Source: Entomomonas sp. E2T0
GTDB taxonomy: Bacteria; Pseudomonadota; Gammaproteobacteria; Pseudomonadales; Pseudomonadaceae
NCBI RefSeq assembly: GCF_025985425.1
Contig: NZ_CP094972.1
Span: 868,001 to 932,000, forward strand
Direction of reading: 5' to 3'
Length of the DNA: 64,000 nt
Below, in pieces: positions 48,543 through 58,922 of this stretch. The notes under the pieces were generated by a model. That model saw only the letters and a program-made list of their open reading frames with translations. It was not told where the DNA came from and searched no databases. The translations under genes were made by a program, and so were the position numbers. The stretch's first letter is position 1. Each line of letters begins with the position of its first letter.

Positions 48543-49338
48543 GTGTTTGTCGCTCGCTAGGGCGACGAGAACCATTAACTATTTTTTCTACCATCTTAGC
48601 TGCCGCCGCCATGCCAAAACTAGCGGTAACCATAGTCACTGCACCAAAACCACCTGAACAATCTAAGCGAGTTCCATCACCAGTAAAGCCTTTAGCTTGG
48701 CATACGCTACCATCTGCCTGTGGGTAACGTAATTGTTCTGTAGAAAACACACAAGGTACACTGTAATGACGTCCCGCAGTTTTAGAGAAACCATAATCAC
48801 GGCGTAATAAAGAGCGAACTTTTGCAGCTAAAGGATCATTGTAAGTTTTATTTAAATCAGTGATTTGGATTTGAGTTGGATCTATTTGTCCACCTGCACC
48901 ACCTGTTGTAATAATTTGGATTTTGCGACGTTTACACCAAGCAATTAAGGCTGCTTTGGAAGTTACACTATCAATACAATCAATAACACCATCTAAATCA
49001 TTATGGATTATCTCTGCCATAGTATCGCGAGTAACAAAATCGATAACAGAGTGTACTTTGCAAGTTGGATTAATTTGTTGAATACGCTCCGCCATTATTT
49101 CTACTTTGGCTTTGCCGATATTAGTTTGTAGAGTATGCAGTTGACGATTAGTATTGGAGATACAAATATCGTCCAAGTCGATTAAAGTTAGTTCTGCCAC
49201 CCCAGTTCTAGCTAGAGCTTCTGCTGCCCAAGAGCCTACGCCACCGATACCCACAACAGCGATATGCGCCTTTTGTAGGCGAGCTAAACCTTGTTCACCA
49301 TATAAGCGTGCAATGCCTGCAAAACGTGGATCTGTCAT
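48532..49338 (-). CDS. tcdA: tRNA threonylcarbamoyladenosine dehydratase
   Basis: E1-like ATP-dependent enzyme (also called CsdL) that cyclises t6A to ct6A at tRNA position 37. 268 residues with [19 protein letters not shown] for ATP binding, the [15 protein letters not shown] segment and a late CSGG. In E. coli its gene lies with csdA-csdE and it receives help from that sulfur system; those two genes lie 13 kb away here. Start overlaps the rnhB stop by four bases, so the two are coupled. Confidence 0.94.
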   Translation of the reverse strand: MTDPRFAGIARLYGEQGLARLQKAHIAVVGIGGVGSWAAEALARTGVAELTLIDLDDICISNTNRQLHTLQTNIGKAKVEIMAERIQQINPTCKVHSVIDFVTRDTMAEIIHNDLDGVIDCIDSVTSKAALIAWCKRRKIQIITTGGAGGQIDPTQIQITDLNKTYNDPLAAKVRSLLRRDYGFSKTAGRHYSVPCVFSTEQLRYPQADGSVCQAKGFTGDGTRLDCSGGFGAVTMVTASFGMAAAAKMVEKIVNGSRRPSERQTLKN

Positions 49339-49952
49339 AAGGAAGTTCTTTCTTTAAATAATTCAGCAGCCATTCGTACAGGTGCAAATGAATGGCGATG
49401 AATAATAGTAGGGCCTAGTTGTTTTAGAGCAGCTAAATGAGTGGCTGTTGGATAACCTTTATGGCCAGCTATACCATAGCCTGGATATTGTTTATCAAGT
49501 TCTACCATTTCCCTATCACGGCTTACTTTGGCTAGAATGGAAGCAGCCGCAATAGCAGGTACGGTTGCATCACCTTTAATAACTGCGGAACAAGGTATAT
49601 TTAATTGAGGACATCTATTACCATCAATTAAGGCCAATTTGGGAGTAATTTCTAAACTTTCTACTGCACGTTTCATAGCTAACATAGTTGCGTGTAAAAT
49701 ATTCAGTTCATCCACTTCTGCCACTTCTGCTCGAGCAATAGACCACGCTAATGCTTTTTCTTTAATTTCTTCAAATAAAGATTCACGTTTTTTTTCTGAA
49801 AGCTTTTTAGAGTCGTTTAAGCCAGTAATGGGCTTTGTAGGATCAAGAATAACAGCAGCTGTAACGACAGGGCCACATAAAGGACCTCTTCCCACCTCAT
49901 CAACACCTGCGATTAAATCTTCCACTAAATTAAAATCTAGTCCTAATTGCAT
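49335..49952 (-). CDS. rnhB: Ribonuclease HII
   Basis: Removes ribonucleotides from DNA. 205 residues; catalytic acids in [13 protein letters not shown] (Asp18, Glu19), further Asp in ALIDGNRCP and the C-terminal [12 protein letters not shown] signature. In Pseudomonas and E. coli rnhB directly follows lpxB on the same strand and precedes dnaE; here it is on the opposite strand and upstream of tcdA, a local inversion. Confidence 0.96.
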   Translation of the reverse strand: MQLGLDFNLVEDLIAGVDEVGRGPLCGPVVTAAVILDPTKPITGLNDSKKLSEKKRESLFEEIKEKALAWSIARAEVAEVDELNILHATMLAMKRAVESLEITPKLALIDGNRCPQLNIPCSAVIKGDATVPAIAAASILAKVSRDREMVELDKQYPGYGIAGHKGYPTATHLAALKQLGPTIIHRHSFAPVRMAAELFKERTSL

Positions 49953-50040
49953 TATGTTACCTTGAATATTAATTGATTAATTATATCAGTAAACTTAATC
50001 AATAACAGTTTCATATAATTGCCATTATTGTTATATAAGA

Positions 50041-50382
50041 TCAACTACGAAAAATAAAAAATACAGCGCCCATCATACAGAGGCCTGCCCATAGGTAATC
50101 GAGTTTTAATGGTTGGTTCATCACATAAATGCTAAAAGGAACAAATACTGCTAGTGTTATCACCTCTTGCATAATTTTTAATTGCCCTAAAGAAAGTTGG
50201 GTATAACCAATTCGATTAGCGGGTACTTGAATTAAGTATTCCCCTAGAGCGATTACCCAGCTTACTAAAGCTGCAATAATCCAAGGTTTACTTTGCATAC
50301 TACGTAAATGACCATACCAAGCAAAAGTCATAAATAAATTGGATACAGTCAGCATGATTGCTGTAATTAACCAAACGGGCAT
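50041..50382 (-). CDS. DUF486 small membrane protein (DMT-like)
   Basis: A 113-residue protein with four hydrophobic segments (about 4-22, 33-50, 68-86, 93-111), the layout of DUF486, related to small multidrug/DMT transporters. Signatures: SNLFMTFAWYGHL near the N-terminus and EYLIQVPANRIGY in the loop between segments 2 and 3. Transport activity is unproven. Lone gene between rnhB and the DUF1302 gene. Confidence 0.85.
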   Translation of the reverse strand: MPVWLITAIMLTVSNLFMTFAWYGHLRSMQSKPWIIAALVSWVIALGEYLIQVPANRIGYTQLSLGQLKIMQEVITLAVFVPFSIYVMNQPLKLDYLWAGLCMMGAVFFIFRS

Positions 50383-50476
50383 GATTGATTCTCTATGGTA
50401 GATAAAAAGCCATATTTTAGTGATTTTTTAAAAGAGTAATAGAGGGTTAGAGGATACTTTAGTGGAAAAGTTTGAT

Positions 50477-52225
50477 TTAGAATTTTAAACCCATTTCTAA
50501 ACTAGCGAAATCTCGATCTGACCATGTATTGTAACGGCCACCAAAGAAGTTAGTATAGTTTAAGCCGATATAATAGGTTTTTAGATATTCAGCTGTTACG
50601 CCTACACTAATAGCTTTACGACCCTCTACAAAGGTGGCTTCATTGCTTGGCGAGTAGCCTTGTACATCGTGTAACCAGCTGATGCTAGGTTTTAGCGTTA
50701 AGCGGGGTAATAAAATATCTTGGTATTGCCATTCACCTTGTATTCGATAACCCCAAGCAAAACGAGTAGTGAATCCATCTTTTTCACAATAACGCGTGTC
50801 AATGGAACAATTATAACTACTACCAAATACAGCTTCTCGGCCATATAGGGTTTGCTTACCTAAACCCGCAATATAAGTCATACCTAGCGCAGAAGTTAAA
50901 TTAAATTCTTTGGCACCCATTACCTCATTAGCTGTTTTGGTTAAACTAGTTTGTAATTGGCTAACTCGTTTACGGTCATAGCCTTTTATTTTTTGATTAG
51001 CTGTTAAGGTATTTGTTTCACCAATGGTATTTTTAAATAGCTCAACAGGGCTGATCTGTATGGGCATATTGGGACGATAACTTAACTCACCACGCCAAAT
51101 TAAGTCGGCACTAATATCTTTTGCAAAGCTAATCCCATACAGATGAATATTTTCAGGATAATCAATAAAGTAACTTGAGTGTCCAGCTAACCATTCTGGA
51201 GCAAGTTGACCTAAGCCAGTAGCTTGATTAATAGCTGCTTGGTTAGCTGAGCGACCATTAATAAAGCCTGTGCGGCTATGATAGTTAATAAAATAAAAGC
51301 CTAAATCAGTAGCAAGTGGCTCAGCATAATAATTTATAGCGATACCAAATTGTCCAGAAGTTTTTGCGCGCTTATCTTTGTCATGTCGTAATAAAATGCC
51401 TTCCTGATTTACATTAACACCTGTAAGGCTGGTTAAATCTGCGCTAGATAATTGATTAGTAGAGCGAAGTACACGTAGGTTATCGGTACAGCCATGGGTT
51501 GTATAATCATTAGTGGCAAAAAAAGAATTACAATTTTCAGAAGCAGCAGGACGCCAATCCAGTTGGTAAAAGAATTCAGTAGAAAGGTTTTGGGTTAGTT
51601 GTTGGGAAAAAGACAGTAAACTTACAGGTGTGCGTTCAGCACGGGTATTCATATCAGCACGCCAACCCTCTCGGCTATCAATAGGATTAATAACATTGAT
51701 ACCACCTGTAATAAAGCGTTCCTCTCCCCAATTAAGTAGTTGTCGACCTAAACGAACGCTACCTTGTTTATCAGCTAATTGGTAGTGATGATAAACAAAA
51801 GCTTGTTGTAATTCTGCACCTGAAGATCGTGAACTAATATAACGACCATGATCACTAATATTGGCAAAAGGTTGTCGTTGGTTTTTTTCTACAAAGTCAT
51901 ACCAGTATTGACCACTAATAAGTAAACCATAATTATCATATTTAAGATGCATACTGTGTTTGCCCTTAAATAAACGGGAAAAGCTATCGCCTTTTTTAAA
52001 ATTTAATCGGTTGTTATCATTGGTCGTAGCTAAACCTCTGCCACCATTATTACGACCAATAAAGTTATGGTCTGGTTTGGCGGTTGACCAGCTATTTTTA
52101 ATAGAGAGTTCTGTTTCAAACTGTCCTTCTACAGGACCTATACTAAAAGGAAGGGCATTTGCATTTAGGCTAACAAGAGCAATTAATAGGGAGCTAACAA
52201 GAAAAGGCTGCTGGTATGACGGCAT
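50477..52225 (-). CDS. DUF1302 outer-membrane protein
   Basis: A 582-residue protein with a signal peptide ending NANA-LP and a beta-rich body ending in aromatic Phe (MGLKF), a barrel signature. The family DUF1302 is common in Pseudomonads, with stretches such as LGRQLLNWGEERFITGGINVINPID (about 160-185). It is usually next to a DUF1329 lipoprotein/periplasmic gene, linked to lipid or hydrophobic substrate export; no such partner lies here. Function unknown. Follows fabI by 75 bases. Confidence 0.85.
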   Translation of the reverse strand: MPSYQQPFLVSSLLIALVSLNANALPFSIGPVEGQFETELSIKNSWSTAKPDHNFIGRNNGGRGLATTNDNNRLNFKKGDSFSRLFKGKHSMHLKYDNYGLLISGQYWYDFVEKNQRQPFANISDHGRYISSRSSGAELQQAFVYHHYQLADKQGSVRLGRQLLNWGEERFITGGINVINPIDSREGWRADMNTRAERTPVSLLSFSQQLTQNLSTEFFYQLDWRPAASENCNSFFATNDYTTHGCTDNLRVLRSTNQLSSADLTSLTGVNVNQEGILLRHDKDKRAKTSGQFGIAINYYAEPLATDLGFYFINYHSRTGFINGRSANQAAINQATGLGQLAPEWLAGHSSYFIDYPENIHLYGISFAKDISADLIWRGELSYRPNMPIQISPVELFKNTIGETNTLTANQKIKGYDRKRVSQLQTSLTKTANEVMGAKEFNLTSALGMTYIAGLGKQTLYGREAVFGSSYNCSIDTRYCEKDGFTTRFAWGYRIQGEWQYQDILLPRLTLKPSISWLHDVQGYSPSNEATFVEGRKAISVGVTAEYLKTYYIGLNYTNFFGGRYNTWSDRDFASLEMGLKF

Positions 52226-52268
52226 CTTTAGGTGTTTCCCTAGCTAAAGTTAAATAAGATAAGGTAAT

Positions 52269-52292
52269 ACCATCCAGCAGAAGCTGGATGGT
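52269..52292 (-). terminator. Hairpin between fabI and the DUF1302 gene
   Basis: A 10-bp perfect stem, ACCATCCAGC (52269-52278) with GCTGGATGGT (52283-52292), loop of four, 8 bases after the fabI stop. No strong T run follows on the minus strand, so termination may be partial. Confidence 0.5.
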
Positions 52293-52300
52293 GAATAGAA

Positions 52301-53095
52301 TTAGTCTTCTAATGTACCCATGGCAGTAGTGTTGAAACCGCCATCTACATAAAGGATTTCGCCAGAGATACCAGAGGCTAAATCTGAACATAAGAAAGCT
52401 GCTGCATTACCCACTTCATCAATCGTTACATTGCGACGAAGGGGTGTTTGACGTTCGTTAGCAGCTAACATTTTACGGAAGCTTTTAATGCCTGAAGCAG
52501 CTAAAGTACGGATAGGACCTGCAGAAATAGCATTAACACGAGTTCCTTCTGGGCCAAGGCTACCTGCTAGGTAACGCACACCTGCTTCAAGACTAGCTTT
52601 TGCCATACCCATTACGTTGTAGTTAGGCATGGTGCGCTCAGCACCTAAATAAGAAAGGGTTAATAATGAACCATTACGGCCTTCTAACATTTTACGGCCT
52701 GCTTTCGCTAGTGCGATAAAGCTGTATGAGCTAATATCATGAGCAATTTTGAAGCCCTCACGGTTAGTTACAGTGGTGAAATCGCCGTCTAACTGATCGC
52801 CTGGTGCAAAACCTACTGCGTGTACAATAATATCAATACCATCCCATTTTTTACCTAGATCAACAAATACTTGTTCAATTTGTTCATCACTCGCTACATC
52901 ACATGGAAAACATAAATCTTTGTTAGAACCCCAGCCTTCAGCAAATTCTTCTACACGACCTTTCAATTTATCATTTTGATAAGTGAAGGCTAGCTCTGCA
53001 CCTTCACGATGCATAGCAGCGGCAATACCAGAAGCGATTGATAATTTACTTGCAACACCAACAATTAACGCACGCTTACCTGTTAAAAAACCCAT
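52301..53095 (-). CDS. fabI: Enoyl-ACP reductase (NADH)
   Basis: Last reduction of each fatty-acid elongation cycle; the triclosan target. 264 residues, Rossmann fold: [20 protein letters not shown], the catalytic YNVMGMAK motif (Tyr-x6-Lys layout with the upstream Tyr in [10 protein letters not shown]) and [16 protein letters not shown]. It starts three bases after the ATPase gene of the peptide transporter and is probably part of that transcript, a linkage also found in Pseudomonas, where ppiD follows. Confidence 0.97.
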   Translation of the reverse strand: MGFLTGKRALIVGVASKLSIASGIAAAMHREGAELAFTYQNDKLKGRVEEFAEGWGSNKDLCFPCDVASDEQIEQVFVDLGKKWDGIDIIVHAVGFAPGDQLDGDFTTVTNREGFKIAHDISSYSFIALAKAGRKMLEGRNGSLLTLSYLGAERTMPNYNVMGMAKASLEAGVRYLAGSLGPEGTRVNAISAGPIRTLAASGIKSFRKMLAANERQTPLRRNVTIDEVGNAAAFLCSDLASGISGEILYVDGGFNTTAMGTLED

Positions 53096-53098
53096 AGT

Positions 53099-54727
53099 TT
53101 ATTCCTCTTTTGGAACTGTTTCATTGTCATTAATTGGAGCCAAAAATGCAGCTTCCAATAATTGCTTAGTATAGGGATGCTGTGGAGAAGAAAAGAGCTG
53201 CTCGGCTGGCCCCTTCTCCACAACATGCCCTGATTTAATCACCATCAGTTGATGACTGAGCGCCTTGACTACAGCTAAGTCATGGCTAATAAATAAATAA
53301 GCAAGATTATACTTCTCTTGAAGTGATTTAAGAAGTTCTACAACCTGCTTTTGTACTGTACGATCTAATGCCGAAGTGGGTTCATCTAATAAAATAAGTG
53401 ATGGTTTAAGTGCTAAGGCTCTAGCAATGGCGATACGTTGCCTTTGTCCTCCAGAGAACTCATGAGGATAACGATTAATACAATCTTCATCCAAACCCAC
53501 TTCATTTAATGCTCTAATAATAGCAGTTTCTTGTTCTTCTCGCGAACCTATGTTGTGAATTTTTAAACCTTCGCCAATAATTTGTCCAACGGACATACGT
53601 GGACTAAGGCTGCCAAAGGGATCTTGAAATACCACTTGCATTTGGCGACGAATCGGGCGCATTTGCTTTTGGCTGTATTGGTCGATTTCAAGCCCTTGGA
53701 AATTAATTTTACCCTGACTCTTCAATAGTTTTAATACAGCTAAACCTAATGTTGATTTACCTGAACCACTTTCACCCACTATGCCTAATGTTTCACCTTG
53801 GCGTAGGGTAATATCTATACCATCTACAGCTCGAAAATATTCTTGTTGGCGGCTTAGTAATCTTTTAGGTAAAGGGAACCAGACTTTTAAATCATCGACC
53901 CTTAATAACTCAGCACCTAGCTTTTTAGATGAAGGGTAACCAGTTGGTTCTGCTGCGATCAGCTCGCGTGTATAAGGGTGCTGTGGGTGTTTAAATAGTT
54001 GTTCACAGTTGCTTTGTTCTACTATTTTACCTTCTTTCATTACACAGACATGGTGAGCAATGCGTCTTACTATATTTAGGTCATGGCTAATAATAAGTAA
54101 TGCCATGCCCATTCGTGCTTGTAAATCTTTTAGTAGATCAAGAATTTTTAATTGAACAGTAACATCAAGTGCGGTAGTTGGTTCGTCAGCAATTAACAAC
54201 TCAGGTTCACAGGCAAGTGCCATTGCGATCATAACCCGTTGCCGCTGCCCTCCAGAAAGCTGATGTGGGAAAGCATTAAGTTTGGTTTCAGGTTTTTCAA
54301 TACCCACTAAGGTGAGTAATTCAATAATTCGTGCTTCTGCTGTTTTTCCCCTCATACCCATATGGAGTGCTAATACTTCACCTATTTGTTTGCTAATTTT
54401 GTGTAGTGGATTTAGTGAAGTCATTGGCTCTTGGAAAACCATAGCTATTCTATCGCCACGAATAGCTCTCATTTTTCTAAGGGGTAATTTTAATAAGTCT
54501 GCACCATCATAAGTGATGGTACCAGTTGGATTACTTGCTGCTGGGTAGGGCAAAAGTCTTAAAATGGAGTGGGCAGTGACGGATTTACCAGAGCCACTTT
54601 CGCCTACCAAGGCGATTGTTTGCCCTTTTTTAATATCAAAGCTAATATCTTCAACAACACGACGCGCAGTATTGTTAGAGGTAAACTCTACTGATAGATT
54701 ACGAATTTCAATTAGATTATCAGCCAT
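53099..54727 (-). CDS. yejF: Peptide ABC transporter ATPase (YejF type, two NBDs)
   Basis: A 542-residue ATPase with two complete ABC modules: Walker [13 protein letters not shown] (about 40) and [12 protein letters not shown] (about 315), signatures [15 protein letters not shown] and [15 protein letters not shown], and Walker [13 protein letters not shown] and [12 protein letters not shown]. The fused form of OppD/OppF is characteristic of YejF. It energises the permeases YejB/YejE for peptide uptake (microcin C uptake in E. coli). Coupled to yejE by a 5-base gap. Confidence 0.95.
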   Translation of the reverse strand: MADNLIEIRNLSVEFTSNNTARRVVEDISFDIKKGQTIALVGESGSGKSVTAHSILRLLPYPAASNPTGTITYDGADLLKLPLRKMRAIRGDRIAMVFQEPMTSLNPLHKISKQIGEVLALHMGMRGKTAEARIIELLTLVGIEKPETKLNAFPHQLSGGQRQRVMIAMALACEPELLIADEPTTALDVTVQLKILDLLKDLQARMGMALLIISHDLNIVRRIAHHVCVMKEGKIVEQSNCEQLFKHPQHPYTRELIAAEPTGYPSSKKLGAELLRVDDLKVWFPLPKRLLSRQQEYFRAVDGIDITLRQGETLGIVGESGSGKSTLGLAVLKLLKSQGKINFQGLEIDQYSQKQMRPIRRQMQVVFQDPFGSLSPRMSVGQIIGEGLKIHNIGSREEQETAIIRALNEVGLDEDCINRYPHEFSGGQRQRIAIARALALKPSLILLDEPTSALDRTVQKQVVELLKSLQEKYNLAYLFISHDLAVVKALSHQLMVIKSGHVVEKGPAEQLFSSPQHPYTKQLLEAAFLAPINDNETVPKEE

Positions 54728-54732
54728 GATGA

Positions 54733-55941
54733 TTATCTCCTTGGGTCAAATGCATCACGGGCTGCCTCACCAATAAATACTAGTAATGACAACATAATAG
54801 CTAATACAGAGAAGGCACTTATACCAAGCCAAGGTGCCTGTAAATTTTCTTTACCTTGCCTTACTAATTCACCTAGTGATGGTGCCCCAGCGGGTAAACC
54901 AAAACCTAAGAAATCTAAAGAAGTAAGGGTACCGATAGCGCCTGTTAAAATAAAGGGTAAAAATGTCATGGTAGAGATCATGGCATTAGGCAGAATATGT
55001 TTAAACATAATGGTGCTATTGCGCATACCTAAGGCGCGTGCAGCCCTCACATATTCAAGGTTGCGACCGCGTAAGAATTCGGCACGTACCACGTCAACCA
55101 ATGCCATCCACGAGAATAACAACATAATGCCTAATAACCACCAAAAATTAGGTTGTACAAAACTAGCTAGGATGATCAGCATATAAAGCATGGGCAGGCC
55201 TGACCAAATTTCCATAAAACGCTGACCTACTAAATCAATCCAGCCACCATAGAAACCTTGAATAGCTCCTGCAACTACACCAATAATTGAACTAATAATA
55301 GTAAGTGTTAGTGCAAATAGTATAGAAATACGGAAGCCATAAATAATTCGAGCTAATACATCACGACCTTGGTCATCTGTTCCAAGCCAATGCCAAGATT
55401 GGATTGGTGGCGGTTTACCTTGCATATCAATGCAATATAATTTGTATGTTTCAACAGGTAATGAAGCTTTTTCGGCCAATTGTTCTATATCAGGTGGCTT
55501 GGTAGCACTATTTAATGCAGGGAAAGGCGCTTTTGAACAACGTTTAAAATATTCTGTTTTATAACTCCAAAAGGGTGGGGCGGGAGCAGGTACTTTCATA
55601 TCATAGTCGATACTTTGATAATTAAAGCGAATAGGTGCCCAAATCATCCAGCCACCTTTCTCTTTAATTAACTCTTGAATATAAGGTCCCTTATAATTAG
55701 TTTCGAGTGGTAATGGCATTTCACCACCAAAAACTTCTTCGTTATAACGTACAAAAGCAGGAAAATACCAATTACCATCAAAACGAAAAACTAGAGGTTT
55801 ATCGTTGGCAATAATTTCTGAACCAAGGCTGAGTACAAATAGTGCAATAAATATCCATAACGCAAACCAGCCACGTTTGTTAGCTTTGAACTGAGCAAAG
55901 CGTCGCTTATTTAGGGGCGATAGACGAGTCATTAATCCCAT
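54733..55941 (-). CDS. yejE: Peptide ABC transporter permease (YejE type)
   Basis: About 402 residues from the ATG at 55941 (MGLMTRLSPLNKRRF), chosen because the yejB stop TGA lies one base before it; the frame extends upstream inside yejB. One N-terminal membrane helix, a long periplasmic part (about 45-190), then five membrane segments with the EAA-type loop ARALGMRNSTIMFKHILPNA. The C-terminus ends IGEAARDAFDPRR, as in DppC-like proteins. Confidence 0.94.
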   Translation of the reverse strand: MGLMTRLSPLNKRRFAQFKANKRGWFALWIFIALFVLSLGSEIIANDKPLVFRFDGNWYFPAFVRYNEEVFGGEMPLPLETNYKGPYIQELIKEKGGWMIWAPIRFNYQSIDYDMKVPAPAPPFWSYKTEYFKRCSKAPFPALNSATKPPDIEQLAEKASLPVETYKLYCIDMQGKPPPIQSWHWLGTDDQGRDVLARIIYGFRISILFALTLTIISSIIGVVAGAIQGFYGGWIDLVGQRFMEIWSGLPMLYMLIILASFVQPNFWWLLGIMLLFSWMALVDVVRAEFLRGRNLEYVRAARALGMRNSTIMFKHILPNAMISTMTFLPFILTGAIGTLTSLDFLGFGLPAGAPSLGELVRQGKENLQAPWLGISAFSVLAIMLSLLVFIGEAARDAFDPRR

Positions 55942-55942
55942 A

Positions 55943-57025
55943 TCAATGTTCCCTATTAGCAAAATCGATACGTGGATCAACAAGGCAATAACAAAGATCA
56001 CCAATTAACTTCATGACTAACCCTAGTAGGGTAAAAATAAATAAAGTACCAAATACTACAGGGTAATCACGGCTAATAGCTGATTCAAAACTAAGCAGCC
56101 CTAAACCATCTAAAGAGAAAATAACTTCAATTAGCAGTGAGCCTGTAAAAAACATAGCCATAAAAGCAGCAGGAAAACCAGCGATAACAATTAACATGGC
56201 ATTTCTAAAGACATGTCCATATAAAACTTGTCGTTCAGTCAAACCTTTGGCACGTGCAGTAACTACATATTGTTTGCTGATTTCATCTAAGAAACTATTT
56301 TTAGTTAAAAAGGTAAGGGTAGCAAAATTGCCTATTACTAAGGCGGTAATGGGCAATGCTAAATGCCAAAAGTAATCGGTAATTTTTCCCCAGAAACTCA
56401 ATGATTCAAAGTTATTGGATACCAATCCTCTCAATGGGAACCAGTCAAAATAGCTACCACCAGCAAATAAAATAATTAATAAGATAGCAAATAAGAAAGC
56501 AGGAATGGCATAACCAATAATAACGACGGTACTTGTCCAAATATCAAATTTGCTGTTGTGGCGTATGGCTTTGGTGATACCTAAAGGAATGGAGATCAAG
56601 TACATTAGTAATGTACTCCATAACCCTAGGGAAATAGAGACAGGCATCTTTTCTAGTATTAGGTCAGTAACATTGGTATCTCTATAAAAGCTTTTACCTA
56701 AATCAAAGGTGGCGTAGTTTTTTACCATTATCCAAAAACGTTCACCTGCTGGTTTATCAAAACCATACATTTTTTCGATTTCTTTGATTAGATCAGGATC
56801 TAGTCCTTGTGCCCCTCGGTAACCTGTACCAACTGAAACTTCACCACCACCACCCGTGATACGACCAGTGGCACCACCTGTTGCAGCATCTAAGCCTTCT
56901 AAACGCGCAATAGTTTGTTCAACAGGGCCTCCTGGGGCTGCTTGAATGATAACAAAGTTAAGTAGCAAAATACCGAATAAGGTAGGAATAATGAGCAGTA
57001 AACGCCGTAAAATATAATCAGACAT
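55943..57025 (-). CDS. yejB: Peptide ABC transporter permease (YejB type)
   Basis: A 360-residue permease of the OppB class: [21 protein letters not shown] opening, an inserted glycine-rich stretch ([17 protein letters not shown], about 46-65) typical of YejB, six membrane segments and the EAA loop [21 protein letters not shown]. Starts three bases after the second binding-protein gene and ends one base before yejE. Confidence 0.95.
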   Translation of the reverse strand: MSDYILRRLLLIIPTLFGILLLNFVIIQAAPGGPVEQTIARLEGLDAATGGATGRITGGGGEVSVGTGYRGAQGLDPDLIKEIEKMYGFDKPAGERFWIMVKNYATFDLGKSFYRDTNVTDLILEKMPVSISLGLWSTLLMYLISIPLGITKAIRHNSKFDIWTSTVVIIGYAIPAFLFAILLIILFAGGSYFDWFPLRGLVSNNFESLSFWGKITDYFWHLALPITALVIGNFATLTFLTKNSFLDEISKQYVVTARAKGLTERQVLYGHVFRNAMLIVIAGFPAAFMAMFFTGSLLIEVIFSLDGLGLLSFESAISRDYPVVFGTLFIFTLLGLVMKLIGDLCYCLVDPRIDFANREH

Positions 57026-57028
57026 TTA

Positions 57029-58915
57029 TTATTTGCCTACCTGTTCTATAGTTGGCTGCTCTGTTTTAGAAGCAGGTTGTGTTGTGGGATTTTGTAGCAT
57101 GGTGTTATCTTCTTTGGGCTCAGTATCTAAAGCCCACCAAGTAAACAGACCATAATCATAGTCAGGCGCTATATCAGGTTGACCAAATTTATTCCAATAA
57201 GCAATACGCCATTTATCAGTGTAGTAATTCCATACTACGTAATAGCCCCATTGTAAAACACGATCTAAAGCCCTTGCGTGGAGAATTAAACTTTCTCTAG
57301 AGTCAGCTTGAATTAGCTGTTCAACTAATTTATCTACAACAGTATCTTTTAAGCCAAGAATATTTTGGCTGCCCACTACATCAGCACTAGAAGATGACCA
57401 ATAGTTACGCTGCTCATTACCGGGTGAGTTACTTTGCCCCCAAATATAAGAAAGCATATCAAAATCATGGGAGCGAAGGCGATTGATAAATTGTGAAGTA
57501 TCCACACGGCGGATTTCCATATCGATGCCTATTTCAGCAAGGTTATTCTTAAAGGGTAAAAGAACACGTTCAAGATTTGCTTGGTGCATTAAGAATTCGA
57601 ATTTTAATTGTTTACCTTCTTTATCAACCATTTTGCCATTTTTAATTTCATAGCCAGCTTCTTGTAATAATTGGTAAGCCTTACGTTGTTGTTCTCGAAT
57701 AATGCCTGAGCCATCTGACTGGGGAGCAGTAAATACAGTAGTAAACACTTCATCAGGTACTTGCCCTTTGAAAGGTTCTAAAATGGCTAGCTCTTTTTCT
57801 GTAGGTAACTCATGAGCTGCCATTTCGGAGTTTTCAAAATAGCTACTTACTCGTTTATAACTATTATAGAAAAGTTGACGATTTGACCATTCAAAATCAA
57901 ACAATAGACTAATAGCTTGTCTCACTTTTTTATCTTGAAAAATGGGGCGACGAAGATTAAAAGCAAGTACTTGAATATTGGCAGGGTTATGATTGGTTAG
58001 CTCTTTTTTGATCAGCTTTCCTTCTTTTAGGGCAGTACCTTCATATCCGGTTGCCCAACTTTTGGCAGAGTACTCTAAGCTAAAATCAAACTGAGCAGCC
58101 TTGAATGCTTCTAGAGCAACTGACATATCACGGTAGTAATCTATAATTATTTTATCAAAGTTATAAAAACCTTTAACAACAGGTAAATCTTTCGCCCACC
58201 AATCATCTACCCGTTCATACTCAATACTGGCATTAGCTTTTACTTTTCCTATTTTATAAGGACCACTGCCTAATGGTGGAATAAGGTTTGTTACAGTAAA
58301 ATCTTTATCTTGCCACCAGTGCTTGGGTAGTATGGGAAGTTGCCCTATAATCATTGGTAATTCACGATTATTTTTAACCTTAAACCGAAATAGCACTTGA
58401 TGTTTATTTTCTACTATTACTTTACTCACATCAGCATAGTATTGGCGAAAGAAAGGGCGACCATCCTTTTTTAAAATATCAAAAGTAAAGACCACATCTT
58501 CGGCTGTTATAGGATGACCATCATTAAATTTAGCTTCTTTTCGTAAATAAAAACGTACCCAACTTGAGTCTGGCGCTTTGTCTATTTTTTCCGCAACTAG
58601 ACCATAAATAGTGTTAGGTTCGTCATAAGATTGAATAGTTAACGTATCGTAAAGTAAGTCTGTGTAAGTAGCTGGATTACCTTTTGGTATAAAGCTATTA
58701 AATGAGTCAAAACCACCATAGCTAGCAAGTCTTAGAGTGCCGCCTTTAGGAGCATCAGGATTAGCATAGGCAAAATGTTTAAAGTCGGCAGGATATTTAG
58801 GAGCTTCATCATACATGGTCATGGCATGCTGAGGTTTTGCTTGAGTTAAAGTGCAAATGAGGCTCAATATTAAAATAAATAATAAAGGTAGGGTTTTATT
58901 AGTCATTATTACCAT
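57029..58915 (-). CDS. yejA: Peptide ABC transporter substrate-binding protein (YejA type), copy 2
   Basis: A 628-residue periplasmic binding protein of family SBP_bac_5 with signal peptide (ending TQA-KP). Signatures: the N-terminal mature region YPADFKHFAYANPDAPKGG and the hinge motif FTFDILKKDGRPFFRQYYA. Paralogous to the preceding gene. Start choice: ATG 58915 has GAG six bases upstream; ATG 58906 is an alternative. The tail after about residue 600 is Pro/Thr/Gln-rich and extra to the family. Confidence 0.92.
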   Translation of the reverse strand: MVIMTNKTLPLLFILILSLICTLTQAKPQHAMTMYDEAPKYPADFKHFAYANPDAPKGGTLRLASYGGFDSFNSFIPKGNPATYTDLLYDTLTIQSYDEPNTIYGLVAEKIDKAPDSSWVRFYLRKEAKFNDGHPITAEDVVFTFDILKKDGRPFFRQYYADVSKVIVENKHQVLFRFKVKNNRELPMIIGQLPILPKHWWQDKDFTVTNLIPPLGSGPYKIGKVKANASIEYERVDDWWAKDLPVVKGFYNFDKIIIDYYRDMSVALEAFKAAQFDFSLEYSAKSWATGYEGTALKEGKLIKKELTNHNPANIQVLAFNLRRPIFQDKKVRQAISLLFDFEWSNRQLFYNSYKRVSSYFENSEMAAHELPTEKELAILEPFKGQVPDEVFTTVFTAPQSDGSGIIREQQRKAYQLLQEAGYEIKNGKMVDKEGKQLKFEFLMHQANLERVLLPFKNNLAEIGIDMEIRRVDTSQFINRLRSHDFDMLSYIWGQSNSPGNEQRNYWSSSSADVVGSQNILGLKDTVVDKLVEQLIQADSRESLILHARALDRVLQWGYYVVWNYYTDKWRIAYWNKFGQPDIAPDYDYGLFTWWALDTEPKEDNTMLQNPTTQPASKTEQPTIEQVGK

Positions 58916-58922
58916 GTGCTAC

